Part shown: positions 32,682 through 41,468 of the stretch, one piece after another
How positions within the stretch are numbered: position 1 is the first letter of the stretch
How the letters are laid out: every line of letters starts with the position of its first letter
DNA from: Lachnoclostridium sp. An138
Lineage (GTDB): Bacteria > Bacillota > Clostridia > Lachnospirales > Lachnospiraceae
Assembly: GCF_002160765.1 (NCBI RefSeq)
Contig: NZ_NFLF01000005.1
Location: 160,679-224,678, forward strand
Reading direction: 5' to 3'
DNA: 64,000 nt
Notes under the pieces: generated by a model
The model's database searches: none
Seen by the model: only the letters and a program-made list of their open reading frames with translations
What the model was told of the DNA's origin: nothing
Position numbers and translations under genes: made by a program

Positions 32682-32767
32682 TCGCAACTCCTCTCCGGTT
32701 CCGGCATTCAGGCTTCCGATTCCTTCTCTTCCGCTCCGCATGGCTTGGCCCGCCTTTTCTCCCGGCG

Positions 32768-33133
32768 TCAGCCCGCCACTGCGTCCAGACTGCCGGAACC
32801 TTCTGTAAATTGAATCACCAGATGATGGGGCAGGCAGACAATCGGCGCCGCTGAATCCAGCCAGCCCATATCTACACAGACCTGGTCCGGGCAGTCTGCC
32901 TCCAGTACGTGAATCCGGTGGTCCCGAATCTCAATCCGGTTCACCTGGCCTTCATACTCCACTTCAATAATCCGATCTTCCTCTGAGGATAGGTCAAAGC
33001 TGTACAGCACCCTGCCGTCCTGGACGATTTCCACCTGGCTGGTCCTGGGCTGCCGCAGCACCAGAATGCTGCCAATCACGCCTGCCAGAAACAATCCCCC
33101 GCATATAAGAAAAAGCCATTTTTTCTGCTTCAT
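32768..33133 (-). CDS. NusG domain II-containing protein (EetA-like)
   Basis: 121 residues. An N-terminal helix (about 6-26) leads into a small extracytoplasmic beta domain of the NusG-II type (VEIVQDGRVLYSFDLSS, NRIEIRDHRIHVLEADCPDQVCVDMGW, IVCLPHHLVIQF). CPDQVC is a conserved Cys pair of the family. Such proteins are regularly encoded next to Gx-transporter proteins, and the pair corresponds to EetA/EetB of Gram-positive extracellular electron transfer. It is the first gene of the operon, directly after the tRNA terminator; I could not fix a promoter. Confidence 0.85.
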   Translation of the reverse strand: MKQKKWLFLICGGLFLAGVIGSILVLRQPRTSQVEIVQDGRVLYSFDLSSEEDRIIEVEYEGQVNRIEIRDHRIHVLEADCPDQVCVDMGWLDSAAPIVCLPHHLVIQFTEGSGSLDAVAG

Positions 33134-33199
33134 AAAGAACTCCTCTGTTTTCTTCCGGCCGCCGCCGGTTATACACGATGATACCCGTCAATGATACAG

Positions 33200-33240
33200 A
33201 AAAAAGAGCTGACCTCCTGCATTTGCAGGAATCAGCTCTT
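33200..33240 (-). terminator. Terminator of the tRNA-Glu/tRNA-Cys transcript
   Basis: On the minus strand AAGAGCTGA-TT-CCTGCA / TGCAGG-AGG-TCAGCTCTT is followed by TTTTCTG, 10 bp after the tRNA-Cys gene. Confidence 0.85.
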
Positions 33241-33250
33241 CCTCATTCAG

Positions 33251-33321
33251 AGGCGACAACCAGATTTGAACTGGTGATCAGGGTGTTGCAGACCCACGCC
33301 TTACCACTTGGCTATGTCGCC
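33251..33321 (-). tRNA. tRNA-Cys (GCA)
   Basis: 71 nt on the minus strand. Acceptor arms GGCGACA and TTGTCGCC pair, the anticodon loop is CTGCAAC, and the T arm contains GTTCAAATC. The discriminator is U73, the identity base of tRNA-Cys. The CCA end is not encoded. It lies 51 bp after tRNA-Glu. Confidence 0.96.
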
Positions 33322-33372
33322 ATATCCTTATTATATTTTATCAAAAACGTAATTATACGTCAAGATTGAAAA

Positions 33373-33444
33373 TGACTCCTACGGGAATCGAACCCGTGTT
33401 ACCGCCGTGAAAGGGCGATGTCTTAACCGCTTGACCAAGGAGCC
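33373..33444 (-). tRNA. tRNA-Glu (TTC)
   Basis: 72 nt on the minus strand. Acceptor arms GGCTCCT and AGGAGTC pair with one G-T, the anticodon loop is CTTTCAC, and the T loop is GTTCGATTC. Discriminator A; CCA not encoded. A TATAAT lies upstream at about 33498-33503. Confidence 0.96.
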
Positions 33445-33564
33445 CTGTATTCTGCCCCTTTGGGCTTTGACACAGACATTACTTCTGCCGCGCCTGATTA
33501 TACTATCATACTTTTTTGTATTTTGCAAGCACTTTTTTATATTTTTTCTTACCGTATTTTCTTC

Positions 33565-34722
33565 TTATTTTCTTCTTCCCCCGCTTTGAAATGCCTGAAG
33601 CAGACGTATGATCTGTTCCGCAGTCAGGGAGAGGTTTTTCCTGGCTGTCTCTTTTTCCATGGCCTCCTCCAGCGAAAGAGGAGCGGAGGGAATTGGAAAG
33701 AAGGCGTCTATTCCTGCCTCATTGCAGCGGACAGCCTCCGGTCCGGCGGCGCCTGCCACTGCCGCCACAGGAATGCCCCAGCGTTTCGCGAGCTGTGCCG
33801 TGCGGATCGGCGCCTTTCCCATGACGGTCTGCCCGTCCAGACGGCCCTCTCCTGTGATGACAAGGTCACAATCCCGCAGCTCTTCTTCCAGACGCACTGT
33901 CTCCAGCACCAGTTCCGCCCCCGGCTTCAATTCTGCCTGAAGAAAATTCAGCAGCGCAAATCCCAGGCCTCCGGCCGCTCCCGCGCCCGGAAGTTCCCGG
34001 CTGCTCCGCCCTGTAAAGGCTTCGCAGACCGACGCATACCGCGCTATGCGGCTGTCCCACTGCTCCATTTCCTGCTCCCGGATGCCTTTCTGGCCGCCAA
34101 AGACCCGCACTGCTCCATTGGGCCCGCAGAGAGGATTGGTCACATCGCAGGCTGCCTGAAAGGAGCATTCTTTCAGCTCCGGCAGCACATGATCGCTTCG
34201 TATGGCCGCGATCCGATCCATCCCGGAAGGGTCCGCAGGCACCGGATTTCCTTCTTCATCCAGGAATTCATATCCCAGCGCCTGAAGCATCCCCAGGCCC
34301 CCGTCTGTGGTGGCGCTGCCGCCGATTCCAATGATAAACTGACGGCAGCCTCTTTTAACCGCGTCGCGGATCAGCTCCCCTACGCCATAAGTCGCCGCAT
34401 GCAGCGGGTCTCTCTCTTCCGGGCTCACAAGGGTAATCCCTGCTGCCGAAGCCATCTCCAGCACTGCCAGCTTTTTCTCCTCTGCCATTCCATACACGGC
34501 GTCCACAGGCCTGCCCATGGGACCTTTGACCCTGCAGCGCACCTCTTTCCCCCCGAGCCCCTTTGTCAGGGCTTCCTGCGTGCCCTCTCCGCCGTCTGCC
34601 AGCGGAAAGACCTTTACCTCCGCGGACGGATCTGCTTTGAGAATTCCTTCTTTTACTGCTTCCCCTGCTTCCAGAGATGTGAGGCTTCCTTTCATCGAAT
34701 CCACTGCTACTGCTATCTTCAT
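33565..34722 (-). CDS. garK: Glycerate kinase
   Basis: 385 residues, the normal length of the GarK/GlxK family. The N-terminus MKIAVAVDSMKGSLTS, FPLADGGEGT, GIGGSATTDGG and the late ITGEGRLDGQT are family signatures. It phosphorylates D-glycerate to 2-phosphoglycerate. ATG 34722 has AAGGAG about nine bases upstream; an ATG 19 codons earlier is weaker. The hydroxyacid dehydrogenase gene directly upstream could supply glycerate from hydroxypyruvate, so the two form a short assimilation pathway. Confidence 0.92.
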   Translation of the reverse strand: MKIAVAVDSMKGSLTSLEAGEAVKEGILKADPSAEVKVFPLADGGEGTQEALTKGLGGKEVRCRVKGPMGRPVDAVYGMAEEKKLAVLEMASAAGITLVSPEERDPLHAATYGVGELIRDAVKRGCRQFIIGIGGSATTDGGLGMLQALGYEFLDEEGNPVPADPSGMDRIAAIRSDHVLPELKECSFQAACDVTNPLCGPNGAVRVFGGQKGIREQEMEQWDSRIARYASVCEAFTGRSSRELPGAGAAGGLGFALLNFLQAELKPGAELVLETVRLEEELRDCDLVITGEGRLDGQTVMGKAPIRTAQLAKRWGIPVAAVAGAAGPEAVRCNEAGIDAFFPIPSAPLSLEEAMEKETARKNLSLTAEQIIRLLQAFQSGGRRK

Positions 34723-34835
34723 GGTTTCCGGCTCCTTTGATTTCTCAGGTTTCTTTGACTTCTTTGATCCTTTTAGCATCTGTCCTTGTTCCGGCGCGGC
34801 GTGCCGGAAAACAGCGCGTCCCTGGAGCGCCAGCT

Positions 34836-35801
34836 TTATCCGTTCACCACGTTCACCGGCTCCCCATCCAGATAGGCCTTCACATTTTTTACGGTACAGT
34901 CCATGATTCTCTGGCGGCTTTCTCTGGACGCCCAGGAAATATGCGGCGTGATGATACAGTTTTTTGCTTTCAGAAGCGGATTGCCGCTGCGTATGGGTTC
35001 CTCGCTGACTACATCCAGGCCGGCTGCCCGGACCTTTCCGCTGTTCAGGGCATCCGCCAGATCCTGCTCATTGATCAGCGGTCCCCGGCTGTTGTTCAGA
35101 AGAATCACGCCATCCTTCATTTTCGCAATGGTCTCCCGATTGATGATTTCTCTCGTCTCCGGAAACAGGGGGCAGTGCAGGGAAATCACATCCGACTCTG
35201 CCAGCAGCATATCCAGATCCACATACTCTCCGATTTTCCTGCCCGTCTCGCTCTCATGGGGACTGAACGCAAGTATCCGCATTCCCAGCGCTTTGGCAAT
35301 CGTTCCGGTCTTCTGGCCGATCCGCCCGAAGCCGATGATTCCCATGGTTTTTCCCGCCAGCTCTATGAGCGGATAATCCCAGAAGCACCAATCCGGGCAG
35401 TTTTCCCAACGCCCCTGGCGCACTGCCTCCGAGTGGGCTCCCACATGATGGCAGATTTCCAGAAGGAGGGCGATGGCAAACTGAGCCACCACATCGGTTC
35501 CATAGGCAGGCACGTTCGATACCGGAATACCTCTTTCCTTCGCACAGTCACAGTCCACCACGTTGTAGCCTGTGGCAAGCACGCTGATAAACCGTATGGA
35601 CGGGCAGCGTTCCAGCACAGTGCGCCCCAGAGGCGTCTTGTTTGTGATGACCACCTCGGCGTTTCCAATGCGCTCCACAATCTCATCCTCGTCCGTCATG
35701 GATGTTCTGTCATATACCGTAAGCTCTCCAAGCCGTTCCAGCCCGTTCCAGCTTAAATCACCGGGATTTTCGACGACGCCGTCCAGCACTGTGATTTTCA
35801 A
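34836..35801 (-). CDS. D-2-hydroxyacid dehydrogenase (hydroxypyruvate reductase type)
   Basis: 321 residues. The nucleotide-binding motif is GIIGFGRIGQ at about 149-158. The catalytic Arg lies in NNSRGPLI, the Glu in SEEPIRSGNPL and the His in ITPHISWAS. The family reduces 2-keto acids with NADH. Position before glycerate kinase favours hydroxypyruvate or glyoxylate as the substrate, but the sequence alone does not decide. The gap to the kinase is about 110 bp. Confidence 0.88.
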   Translation of the reverse strand: MKITVLDGVVENPGDLSWNGLERLGELTVYDRTSMTDEDEIVERIGNAEVVITNKTPLGRTVLERCPSIRFISVLATGYNVVDCDCAKERGIPVSNVPAYGTDVVAQFAIALLLEICHHVGAHSEAVRQGRWENCPDWCFWDYPLIELAGKTMGIIGFGRIGQKTGTIAKALGMRILAFSPHESETGRKIGEYVDLDMLLAESDVISLHCPLFPETREIINRETIAKMKDGVILLNNSRGPLINEQDLADALNSGKVRAAGLDVVSEEPIRSGNPLLKAKNCIITPHISWASRESRQRIMDCTVKNVKAYLDGEPVNVVNG

Positions 35802-35848
35802 AGTCTTCCTCCCCTTTCTGTCAGCCCCTTTTCCGGCCTTCCGCCTGC

Positions 35849-36271
35849 TCAGCCGAACTGAAACAGATTGAGCCCCACCTCTTCGTCATAGCGTCTGTCC
35901 ACAACTCCATCTATGAGGCGGATCACCATTTCACAGGTCGCGCTGACCACCGCCCGGTTCAGATGGCCTCCGAATACCTCGCCCTTTTCATTGCCCGCGC
36001 TCATATGCAGGTGGCAGTAAAATTCCCCGTTCATGGTATTAATCGTACCGGTCAGGGAGACGATCTCGTAGCTGCCTTCAAATTCATTTGCCATGTATTT
36101 CTTTTCATCCGTCTTAAATACACCCACTGTAAAGCTGCTAATCGCCCCCAGAGCCTGAACCGACGCCAGCCCGATCTCTTCCTTCAGGGCAATTTCACGG
36201 ACCTGCTCCAGAATCTCTTCTCCCCTGTCGATTCTTGCCACAAGGGTATTCCCAAACCTTCTGTACTCCAT
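35849..36271 (-). CDS. PPC-domain (DUF296) DNA-binding-type protein
   Basis: 140 residues. The fold signature is RIDRGEEILEQVREIALKEEIGLASVQALGA near the start, FEGSYEIVSLTGTIN, HLHMSAGNEKGEVFGGHL with the metal-binding His cluster, and CEMVIRLIDG. PPC proteins are trimeric; some plant members bind AT-rich DNA, and the bacterial role is unknown. ATG 36271 follows GGAGGG. It precedes the hydroxyacid dehydrogenase by about 50 bp, so it probably leads that operon. Confidence 0.88.
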   Translation of the reverse strand: MEYRRFGNTLVARIDRGEEILEQVREIALKEEIGLASVQALGAISSFTVGVFKTDEKKYMANEFEGSYEIVSLTGTINTMNGEFYCHLHMSAGNEKGEVFGGHLNRAVVSATCEMVIRLIDGVVDRRYDEEVGLNLFQFG

Positions 36272-36465
36272 GTCGATTCCCTCCATAATATATTTATTCT
36301 CTTTAAGATCTTATCCCGGTCCTTTTTCTTTGTCAACAGTGCCTTTCGGCAAATCCGGTTCCAGGGCGCGGCCTGCAGGCAAACCTGTAAACCTGTGCTT
36401 GTTGCGCTTCCAAAACCGTGGTACACTGGAAACAGAAAATCTTACTTTTTACCAGGAGGTTTTTT

Positions 36466-37002
36466 ATGACTACCGCAGAACGCCGTGCAGAAATACTAGA
36501 TATCCTGAAAAGCTCCGATTCCCCCGTTCCGGCCAGAGAGCTGGCCGCGCGCTTCGGTGTAAGCCGCCAGGTCATTGTGCAGGACATGGCCGTGATCCGC
36601 GCCTCTACTTCGGGCATCCTGTCCACCGCCCGGGGCTACATCCTCCAGCAGGACAGCACAGACAGCTGCTGCCGGGAGTTTAAGGTCCGACACCGGGAAG
36701 AGGACACGGAAAAAGAGCTGAATCTCATCGCGGACTGCGGAGGACATGTGAAAAACATCAGCATCAGCCACCGGGTCTACGGCCGGATATCCGCCGATAT
36801 GGACATCCGTTCCCGTCAGGATGTGGCTGAATTCATGGAAGCCTTAAGCGGCAGCAGCTCCAGTGTCTTAAGCTCGGCCACCTCAGGCTACCATTACCAC
36901 CTTGTGGAGGCCTCCAGCCCGGAACGGCTGGACAATATTGAGAAAAAGCTCCGGGAATCAGGCTTTCTCGCTCCGCGGCTTCCCTGGGAACAGGAAACGT
37001 AG
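36466..37002 (+). CDS. niaR: Niacin-responsive transcription repressor, NiaR type
   Basis: 178 residues. An N-terminal winged helix (ERRAEILDILKSSDSPVPARELAARFGVSRQVIVQDMAVIR) is joined to a 3H domain. The metal/niacin His are seen in VKNISISHRVYGRI and GYHYHLVEAS. NiaR represses NAD synthesis and niacin uptake genes when niacin is plentiful. ATG 36466 follows AGGAGG. No nad genes are adjacent, so it acts elsewhere. Its last 45 bp overlap the 3' end of the convergent MATE gene. Confidence 0.9.
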   Translation: MTTAERRAEILDILKSSDSPVPARELAARFGVSRQVIVQDMAVIRASTSGILSTARGYILQQDSTDSCCREFKVRHREEDTEKELNLIADCGGHVKNISISHRVYGRISADMDIRSRQDVAEFMEALSGSSSSVLSSATSGYHYHLVEASSPERLDNIEKKLRESGFLAPRLPWEQET

Positions 37003-38367
37003 CGCAGGGACAGCAAACAGCAGGGCTTTGACTACGTTATCGGCAATCATACAGTACCAGACCGCGCGAAGCCCCAGCTCCCAGAAGCGCACGCACAGAA
37101 AGGTAAGCAGAATGCGCACTCCCCACATACCGGCTGTCTCCACAAAGAAAGAATAGCGGGTGCGCCCAAGCCCATAAAAGATTCCTTCCAGCACAACCAT
37201 AAATCCGAAAAAGGGCTCTGATAATGCTACAAGCCGGAGCATCTCTGCGCCAAGATTCACCACCTCAGCCACGGGAGAAAAAAGACGCATCAGAGGATGC
37301 GCGCCAAGATAAAGAAGCATTCCGCTGACGCACATGATGCCGATTGTGAGCAGTACGCTGAGCACGCCTGTCTTTCTCAGTCTTTCCCGATTGCCTTCTC
37401 CCCGGGCGCTGCTAATCAGTGTGGAAGCAGCAGAACGGAGTCCATAGCCCGGCACATAGAAAATCGTCTCAGCTGTCACCGCGATGGAATGTGCCGCAAA
37501 TACCGTAGTTCCCATCCCTGACACCAGGCCGGCGAACACCACATATCCCAGACAGGACACCACGCTGGCTCCCAGCACAGGCGTTCCCACAGCCGCGCAC
37601 TCCCGCATCAGTCCCTTATCCAGAGAAAACCCCTTCCATTTCCAGGTCAAAAAGTGGTTCCGCCTGCAGGCTGCCAGCATCAGCACGCCTGACAGAACAT
37701 AGGAAATGGCAGAAGAAAGAGCCGCTCCGGCCACACCGAGATCCGCTGTGTATATCAGCAGATAATTCAATACAATATTGACTCCATTGGCCGCCATGCT
37801 GATCAGCATGGGCGTTTTTGTATTCCGGACAGCGCGGAGAGCTGCGCCGAGCACAGAGCTGACACAGCGGAAGACCAGAGGCAGGCTGATAAGAAAGAAA
37901 TACCTTGAGGCTTCCTCCTGAATCGCCTCTTCCGCTCCCATCCAGACCGGAATATAAGGACTGAGCATAATGGAAACCACGCTTAACAGCAGACCGAAAA
38001 GGACGGCGAGAAAAAGCGCCTGCTGGGACAGCCTGCGGACCTGCCGTTCATCCCCCGCGCCAAGCGCTTTCGAGATCAGAACCAGTACCGCTGTCCCGAT
38101 GGCTCCTGGAACACTGTTCACCAGCCATGTCACATTGGTTGTGATGCTGACTGACGCTGTGGCCTGCTCTCCCAGCCTCCCGACCATGGCAGTATCCACA
38201 TACTGAAGCAGCGTCGCCAGAACTTCTTCCACGATCGTCGGAAAAGCCAGAAAAACCAGCGTGCGCAGAAGCGGGCGGACAGCGATGCTGTCCGCCCGGC
38301 TGCGCGCTCCGACCTTATTTCGTTCTTCTTCCTGCTCAGGCGCAGGCACACATTTTCTCTCTTCCAT
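36958..38367 (-). CDS. MATE-family multidrug exporter
   Basis: About 469 residues with 12 predicted helices; FPTIVEEVLATLLQYVDTAMVGRLG in helix 1 and the internal repeat are MATE hallmarks. It should export drugs or metabolites using an ion gradient. The start is uncertain: ATG 38367 overlaps the DUF3737 gene by 32 bp, and another ATG at 38418 would overlap by 83 bp; neither has a strong ribosome site. The N-terminus is highly charged (ERKCVPAPEQEEERNK). It probably shares a transcript with the DUF3737 gene. Confidence 0.88.
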   Translation of the reverse strand: MEERKCVPAPEQEEERNKVGARSRADSIAVRPLLRTLVFLAFPTIVEEVLATLLQYVDTAMVGRLGEQATASVSITTNVTWLVNSVPGAIGTAVLVLISKALGAGDERQVRRLSQQALFLAVLFGLLLSVVSIMLSPYIPVWMGAEEAIQEEASRYFFLISLPLVFRCVSSVLGAALRAVRNTKTPMLISMAANGVNIVLNYLLIYTADLGVAGAALSSAISYVLSGVLMLAACRRNHFLTWKWKGFSLDKGLMRECAAVGTPVLGASVVSCLGYVVFAGLVSGMGTTVFAAHSIAVTAETIFYVPGYGLRSAASTLISSARGEGNRERLRKTGVLSVLLTIGIMCVSGMLLYLGAHPLMRLFSPVAEVVNLGAEMLRLVALSEPFFGFMVVLEGIFYGLGRTRYSFFVETAGMWGVRILLTFLCVRFWELGLRAVWYCMIADNVVKALLFAVPALRFLFPGKPRSEKA

Positions 38368-39214
38368 CTTCCTTTTTCTGCTCCTGTATGAGAATCTCAG
38401 CTTTCGCGTTTTCATCATCCAGAATCAGCTCGCCCACCGAAGGAACCCGAATCCGCCCCGCCGTCGGATTTTTGATGCTGATAACCGGAGTCGTCACCAC
38501 AGCCTCCACTTCCGACTTTTCAAAGCAGAGATCCGTATCCATCATCTCACAGTTTACCAGCTTCAGATTCTTACAGTAGCAGAAAGGCTGCGTTCCGATA
38601 ATCTTACAGTCGATCAGTGTCAGCCCGTCCGAATACCAGGCCAGGTACTCGCCTTTTACGACGCTGTTTTTCACTGTAACATTTTTCGCATGCCAGAAAG
38701 CGTCCTTCGTATCAAAGCTGCAGTTCTCAAAGACTGCGTTTTCAATGTACTGGAAGGAATATTTCCCCTGGAACCGGACGTCTGAAAAGCTCAGATCCTC
38801 TGAGCGCATCATGAAGTATTCACTCTGAGCCGTGCAGTTCTCCATTCTGATATGCTTTACCGACCAGCCGAATTCCGGCGAAATAATATCGCAGTTCTTC
38901 ACCGTCACATTGCTGCACTCCCTCAGCGCCTTGATGCCGTGCATCTTCGTGTCTGTGATCTCTATCTGATCAGAATACCACAGCGCCGCCCGGCAGAGCT
39001 CCGTCATCTCAGAGTTTCGTATGGTCAGCCTGTGATCGTGCCAGAAGGGATAACGGAGATTGCAGAAGACATGGTCCACCTGAATATCGCTGCTCTCCTT
39101 GAACGCGCTCTCTCCGTCCGCCGGACCGTCAAAGGCAGAATTTTTCAAAAGAACATCATGGCTGCCGTACAGCGCCCGCTCCTCATCAAAAGTTTTATTT
39201 TCAATCGTCGTCAT
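38336..39214 (-). CDS. DUF3737-family right-handed beta-helix protein
   Basis: 292 residues. It opens with NKTFDEERALYGSHDVLLKNS and then has many short beta-helix turns (KNSAFDG, KNCDIIS, ENCSFDTK, KNSVVKG), as in pectate-lyase-like or polymer-modifying folds. DUF3737 has no proven function; no signal peptide is seen, so it is cytoplasmic. The end (ILIQEQKKEDGREKMCACA) overlaps the MATE gene start. Confidence 0.85.
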   Translation of the reverse strand: MTTIENKTFDEERALYGSHDVLLKNSAFDGPADGESAFKESSDIQVDHVFCNLRYPFWHDHRLTIRNSEMTELCRAALWYSDQIEITDTKMHGIKALRECSNVTVKNCDIISPEFGWSVKHIRMENCTAQSEYFMMRSEDLSFSDVRFQGKYSFQYIENAVFENCSFDTKDAFWHAKNVTVKNSVVKGEYLAWYSDGLTLIDCKIIGTQPFCYCKNLKLVNCEMMDTDLCFEKSEVEAVVTTPVISIKNPTAGRIRVPSVGELILDDENAKAEILIQEQKKEDGREKMCACA

Positions 39215-39411
39215 CTTGATTCCTCCTTATCCAAACAGCCGTCTTCCGGCGCCAGGCAGAGCCCTCTGTCCGAAAACGGCTCTGAAAGCTTTTCCTCTAT
39301 GCTGTATTATATGGCGGAGGAATCAGAATAGCAAATACCTGTATTGAATGGAGAGTCATAGATAAAAGTTATGGAAACTTTAGATTTTCAAAGTTCACGT
39401 TTCATTCTGTA

Positions 39412-40090
39412 TTATGCTATTGTAGCGTCGGTGTACAAGGGGCAATACGCCCTTGGTACACCGACGCTAGCAATATACAAATTATCCTTATCAACTAACA
39501 TCTGCAACGGCTTGTTATAGAGATCATTTATCATATTTATATTATCTATAAATGGTCTTACAAAATTGCTCTGCCGCTCAATAAGTTTCTGCATCTGCCT
39601 GCGGACCCTTTCTGCACTTATATCATTTAATTTATCTCCGGCTGAAACCAAAGTTTCGTCAGCCTGAGTATCTCCCACAACGGGCATCTTTTCAACAACT
39701 TTTCCGACAGCAATGGCAGCTTTGGACAATCCTTTCAATACCGATGACTGAAGGGATGATGAAGAGTAACCTGAAATCTCTTCATAACATTGAGTATATA
39801 GTTCTTTGTATTGTAAAGAGTACTTATCCAATTTTGCCGAAATACTGGATAAGTATTCTTTTTCATAATTTTCTAATAGCATTACATCTAAAAATGATGA
39901 AAACGCAGGTATGTATAATGCCAGCTGATAATCCTTAAGCTGCTCCAGCAACTGTCGTTTGAACAGCTGTTACAAGTGGCTGAAAAGCTGTTCCTAAAGC
40001 TGCCAGCCTGCTTATTGGCAGCCGTGTATAATTTACAGCTCCGACCTCTGATTCATCTAAAATGGAACGTAAAAAAGTATGATTCGTCAT
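39412..40090 (-). pseudogene. Disrupted conserved hypothetical gene next to fic
   Basis: Two abutting frames in the same direction are out of phase. The first (40090 to 39935, 51 aa, MTNHTFLRSILDESEVGAVN...) has GGAGGAG before its ATG and stops at TAA. The second (to 39412, about 178 aa, EQLKDYQLALYIPAFSSFLDVML...) has no ribosome site. I recall this as the two ends of a Firmicutes protein of about 400 residues, so roughly 150 residues seem deleted at the join near 39940. The last ~17 codons (VGVPRAYCPLYTDATIA) are supplied by palindromic repeat copy B. It lies 33 bp downstream of fic and was probably its operon partner. Confidence 0.6.
39424..39468. repeat. Palindromic interspersed repeat, copy B
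   Basis: 45 nt with perfect outer arms AGCGTCGGTGTAC and GTACACCGACGCT, and an inner GGGC-aatac-GCCC hairpin. It overlaps the 3' end of the disrupted gene and provides its final codons. Arms are almost identical to copy A at 3176. Confidence 0.8.
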
Positions 40091-40123
40091 TTGCAGTAAC
40101 TCCTCCAGCATTCCTGACTCTGG

Positions 40124-41239
40124 CTACTCCTTTAAAAACCTGTATTTTCCTTTTCCATAGCCAGATACCGGTTCAATAATATCCGCCTGCACCAATTTCG
40201 CAAGCAGTTTTGACGCTCCTGAATTTTGAAGTCCCAGCAGTTCACAGACTGCACTCCGTCCAAATATATGCTCATACCCAAAAGCATCAAACATCTTATT
40301 GATATGTGCTGCTGTCTTATCCGAAAAACCAAGCAGTTTTTCAGACAAAGCAGTCTCAATGTCCACTTTTTTCTTTTGAATATCCACTTTTATTCCGTCA
40401 ATATCCACTTTTTCTGTGCTGAAAATTCCACTGATGTGCTTATCGCGGCTATGCAGTTCATTCTTTTCGTTCAAAAGCAGATTTCTCAGGAAGATTTCAA
40501 GATACTCTGTTGTTTCATGGATGCCCTTTTGCAGATTTGTATAATTGGCACGAACAAGGGCATTTCGAAAATACCTCACATTCGCCGCAAAAATATCATT
40601 GGCTGCCGAAAATCCGAGCATCCGCAGATATTTGATAAAAAAGACGGCAGTGGTTCTCGTGTTCCCTTCCCCGAAAATGTGGATTTGCCACAATCTTGAT
40701 ACAAATACCGCAAGGTGATGGATAATCTCATCCATCGAAAGCCCCCTGTAGCTGAAATCTCTTTCCTGAGAAAAATCATATTCCAGCGTGGCTCTCAGCT
40801 CTGACGCACGTCCATACAAAACAGTAGCTTCGTCTAAGATCCATTCCTTTTTTGTTATATTATAATCCCTGATTTTTCCTGCATGCTCATATATCCCTCG
40901 AAAGAGCCTGCGGTGGATAGAGATATACTCATTTGGTGAAAATGAAAAGGCAGCCTCCGACAGAATTCCCACAATTCGTGCCGATACCTTATCCGCTTCT
41001 TCGGTACGCTCACCGTCCGGAGCCTCCTGCTTTTGTTCATAATAACTGTCAATGAGTTTTTGCGCTTCTTTTAAGGTAATATTGCCTTCAATATTCTGAA
41101 TAGCTGTATCAATCAAATACTTTGATGGCTTCAGTCCATCTACCGCCTGCAGTCCGATAGCTGTACTCCAAACATAACCTTTGCTGGCCTTGTCAGGCTC
41201 GGATTCTTTTATATATTCCTTGAAGAGGTCTTTTTCCAT
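40124..41239 (-). CDS. Fic-domain protein
   Basis: 371 residues. The Fic motif reads HIFGEGNTR at 187-195 (usual HPFxxGNGR), with the catalytic His kept; many Fic proteins have the EGNTR form. An IEGN segment (50-53) resembles the inhibitory motif of self-restrained Fic enzymes, though the Ser/Thr expected before it is replaced. Fic enzymes transfer AMP or other groups onto Ser/Thr/Tyr of target proteins. A linker with three KVDI repeats (about 275-300) leads into a winged-helix C-terminus. The local base composition is AT-richer than the neighbours, suggesting acquisition. Confidence 0.85.
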   Translation of the reverse strand: MEKDLFKEYIKESEPDKASKGYVWSTAIGLQAVDGLKPSKYLIDTAIQNIEGNITLKEAQKLIDSYYEQKQEAPDGERTEEADKVSARIVGILSEAAFSFSPNEYISIHRRLFRGIYEHAGKIRDYNITKKEWILDEATVLYGRASELRATLEYDFSQERDFSYRGLSMDEIIHHLAVFVSRLWQIHIFGEGNTRTTAVFFIKYLRMLGFSAANDIFAANVRYFRNALVRANYTNLQKGIHETTEYLEIFLRNLLLNEKNELHSRDKHISGIFSTEKVDIDGIKVDIQKKKVDIETALSEKLLGFSDKTAAHINKMFDAFGYEHIFGRSAVCELLGLQNSGASKLLAKLVQADIIEPVSGYGKGKYRFLKE

Positions 41240-41395
41240 ATCTATTTTCCACCTTTTTTCCAGTCACTACCTATATTACAGGCGGGCCCGCCCGCTGCCG
41301 GCGGCAGTACATACGAATGTATAAAAAAATTATATCGCTATCATCTTTCTGACACAATAAAAATCAAGAATCCTTTTTCTTATTCTGTACCACAA

Positions 41396-41425
41396 ATGGG
41401 CAGTCCCTTTTCAGAGACTGCCCAT
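41396..41425 (-). terminator. Terminator downstream of lysS
   Basis: ATGGGCAGTC and GACTGCCCAT (41396-41405 with 41416-41425) form a 10-bp stem; the minus strand continues TTGTGG, a weak T run. It lies 44 bp after the lysS stop. Confidence 0.6.
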
Positions 41426-41468
41426 CCTTTCACTGCTTATACAATTTTCACAACCCAGGCGCTTACGC

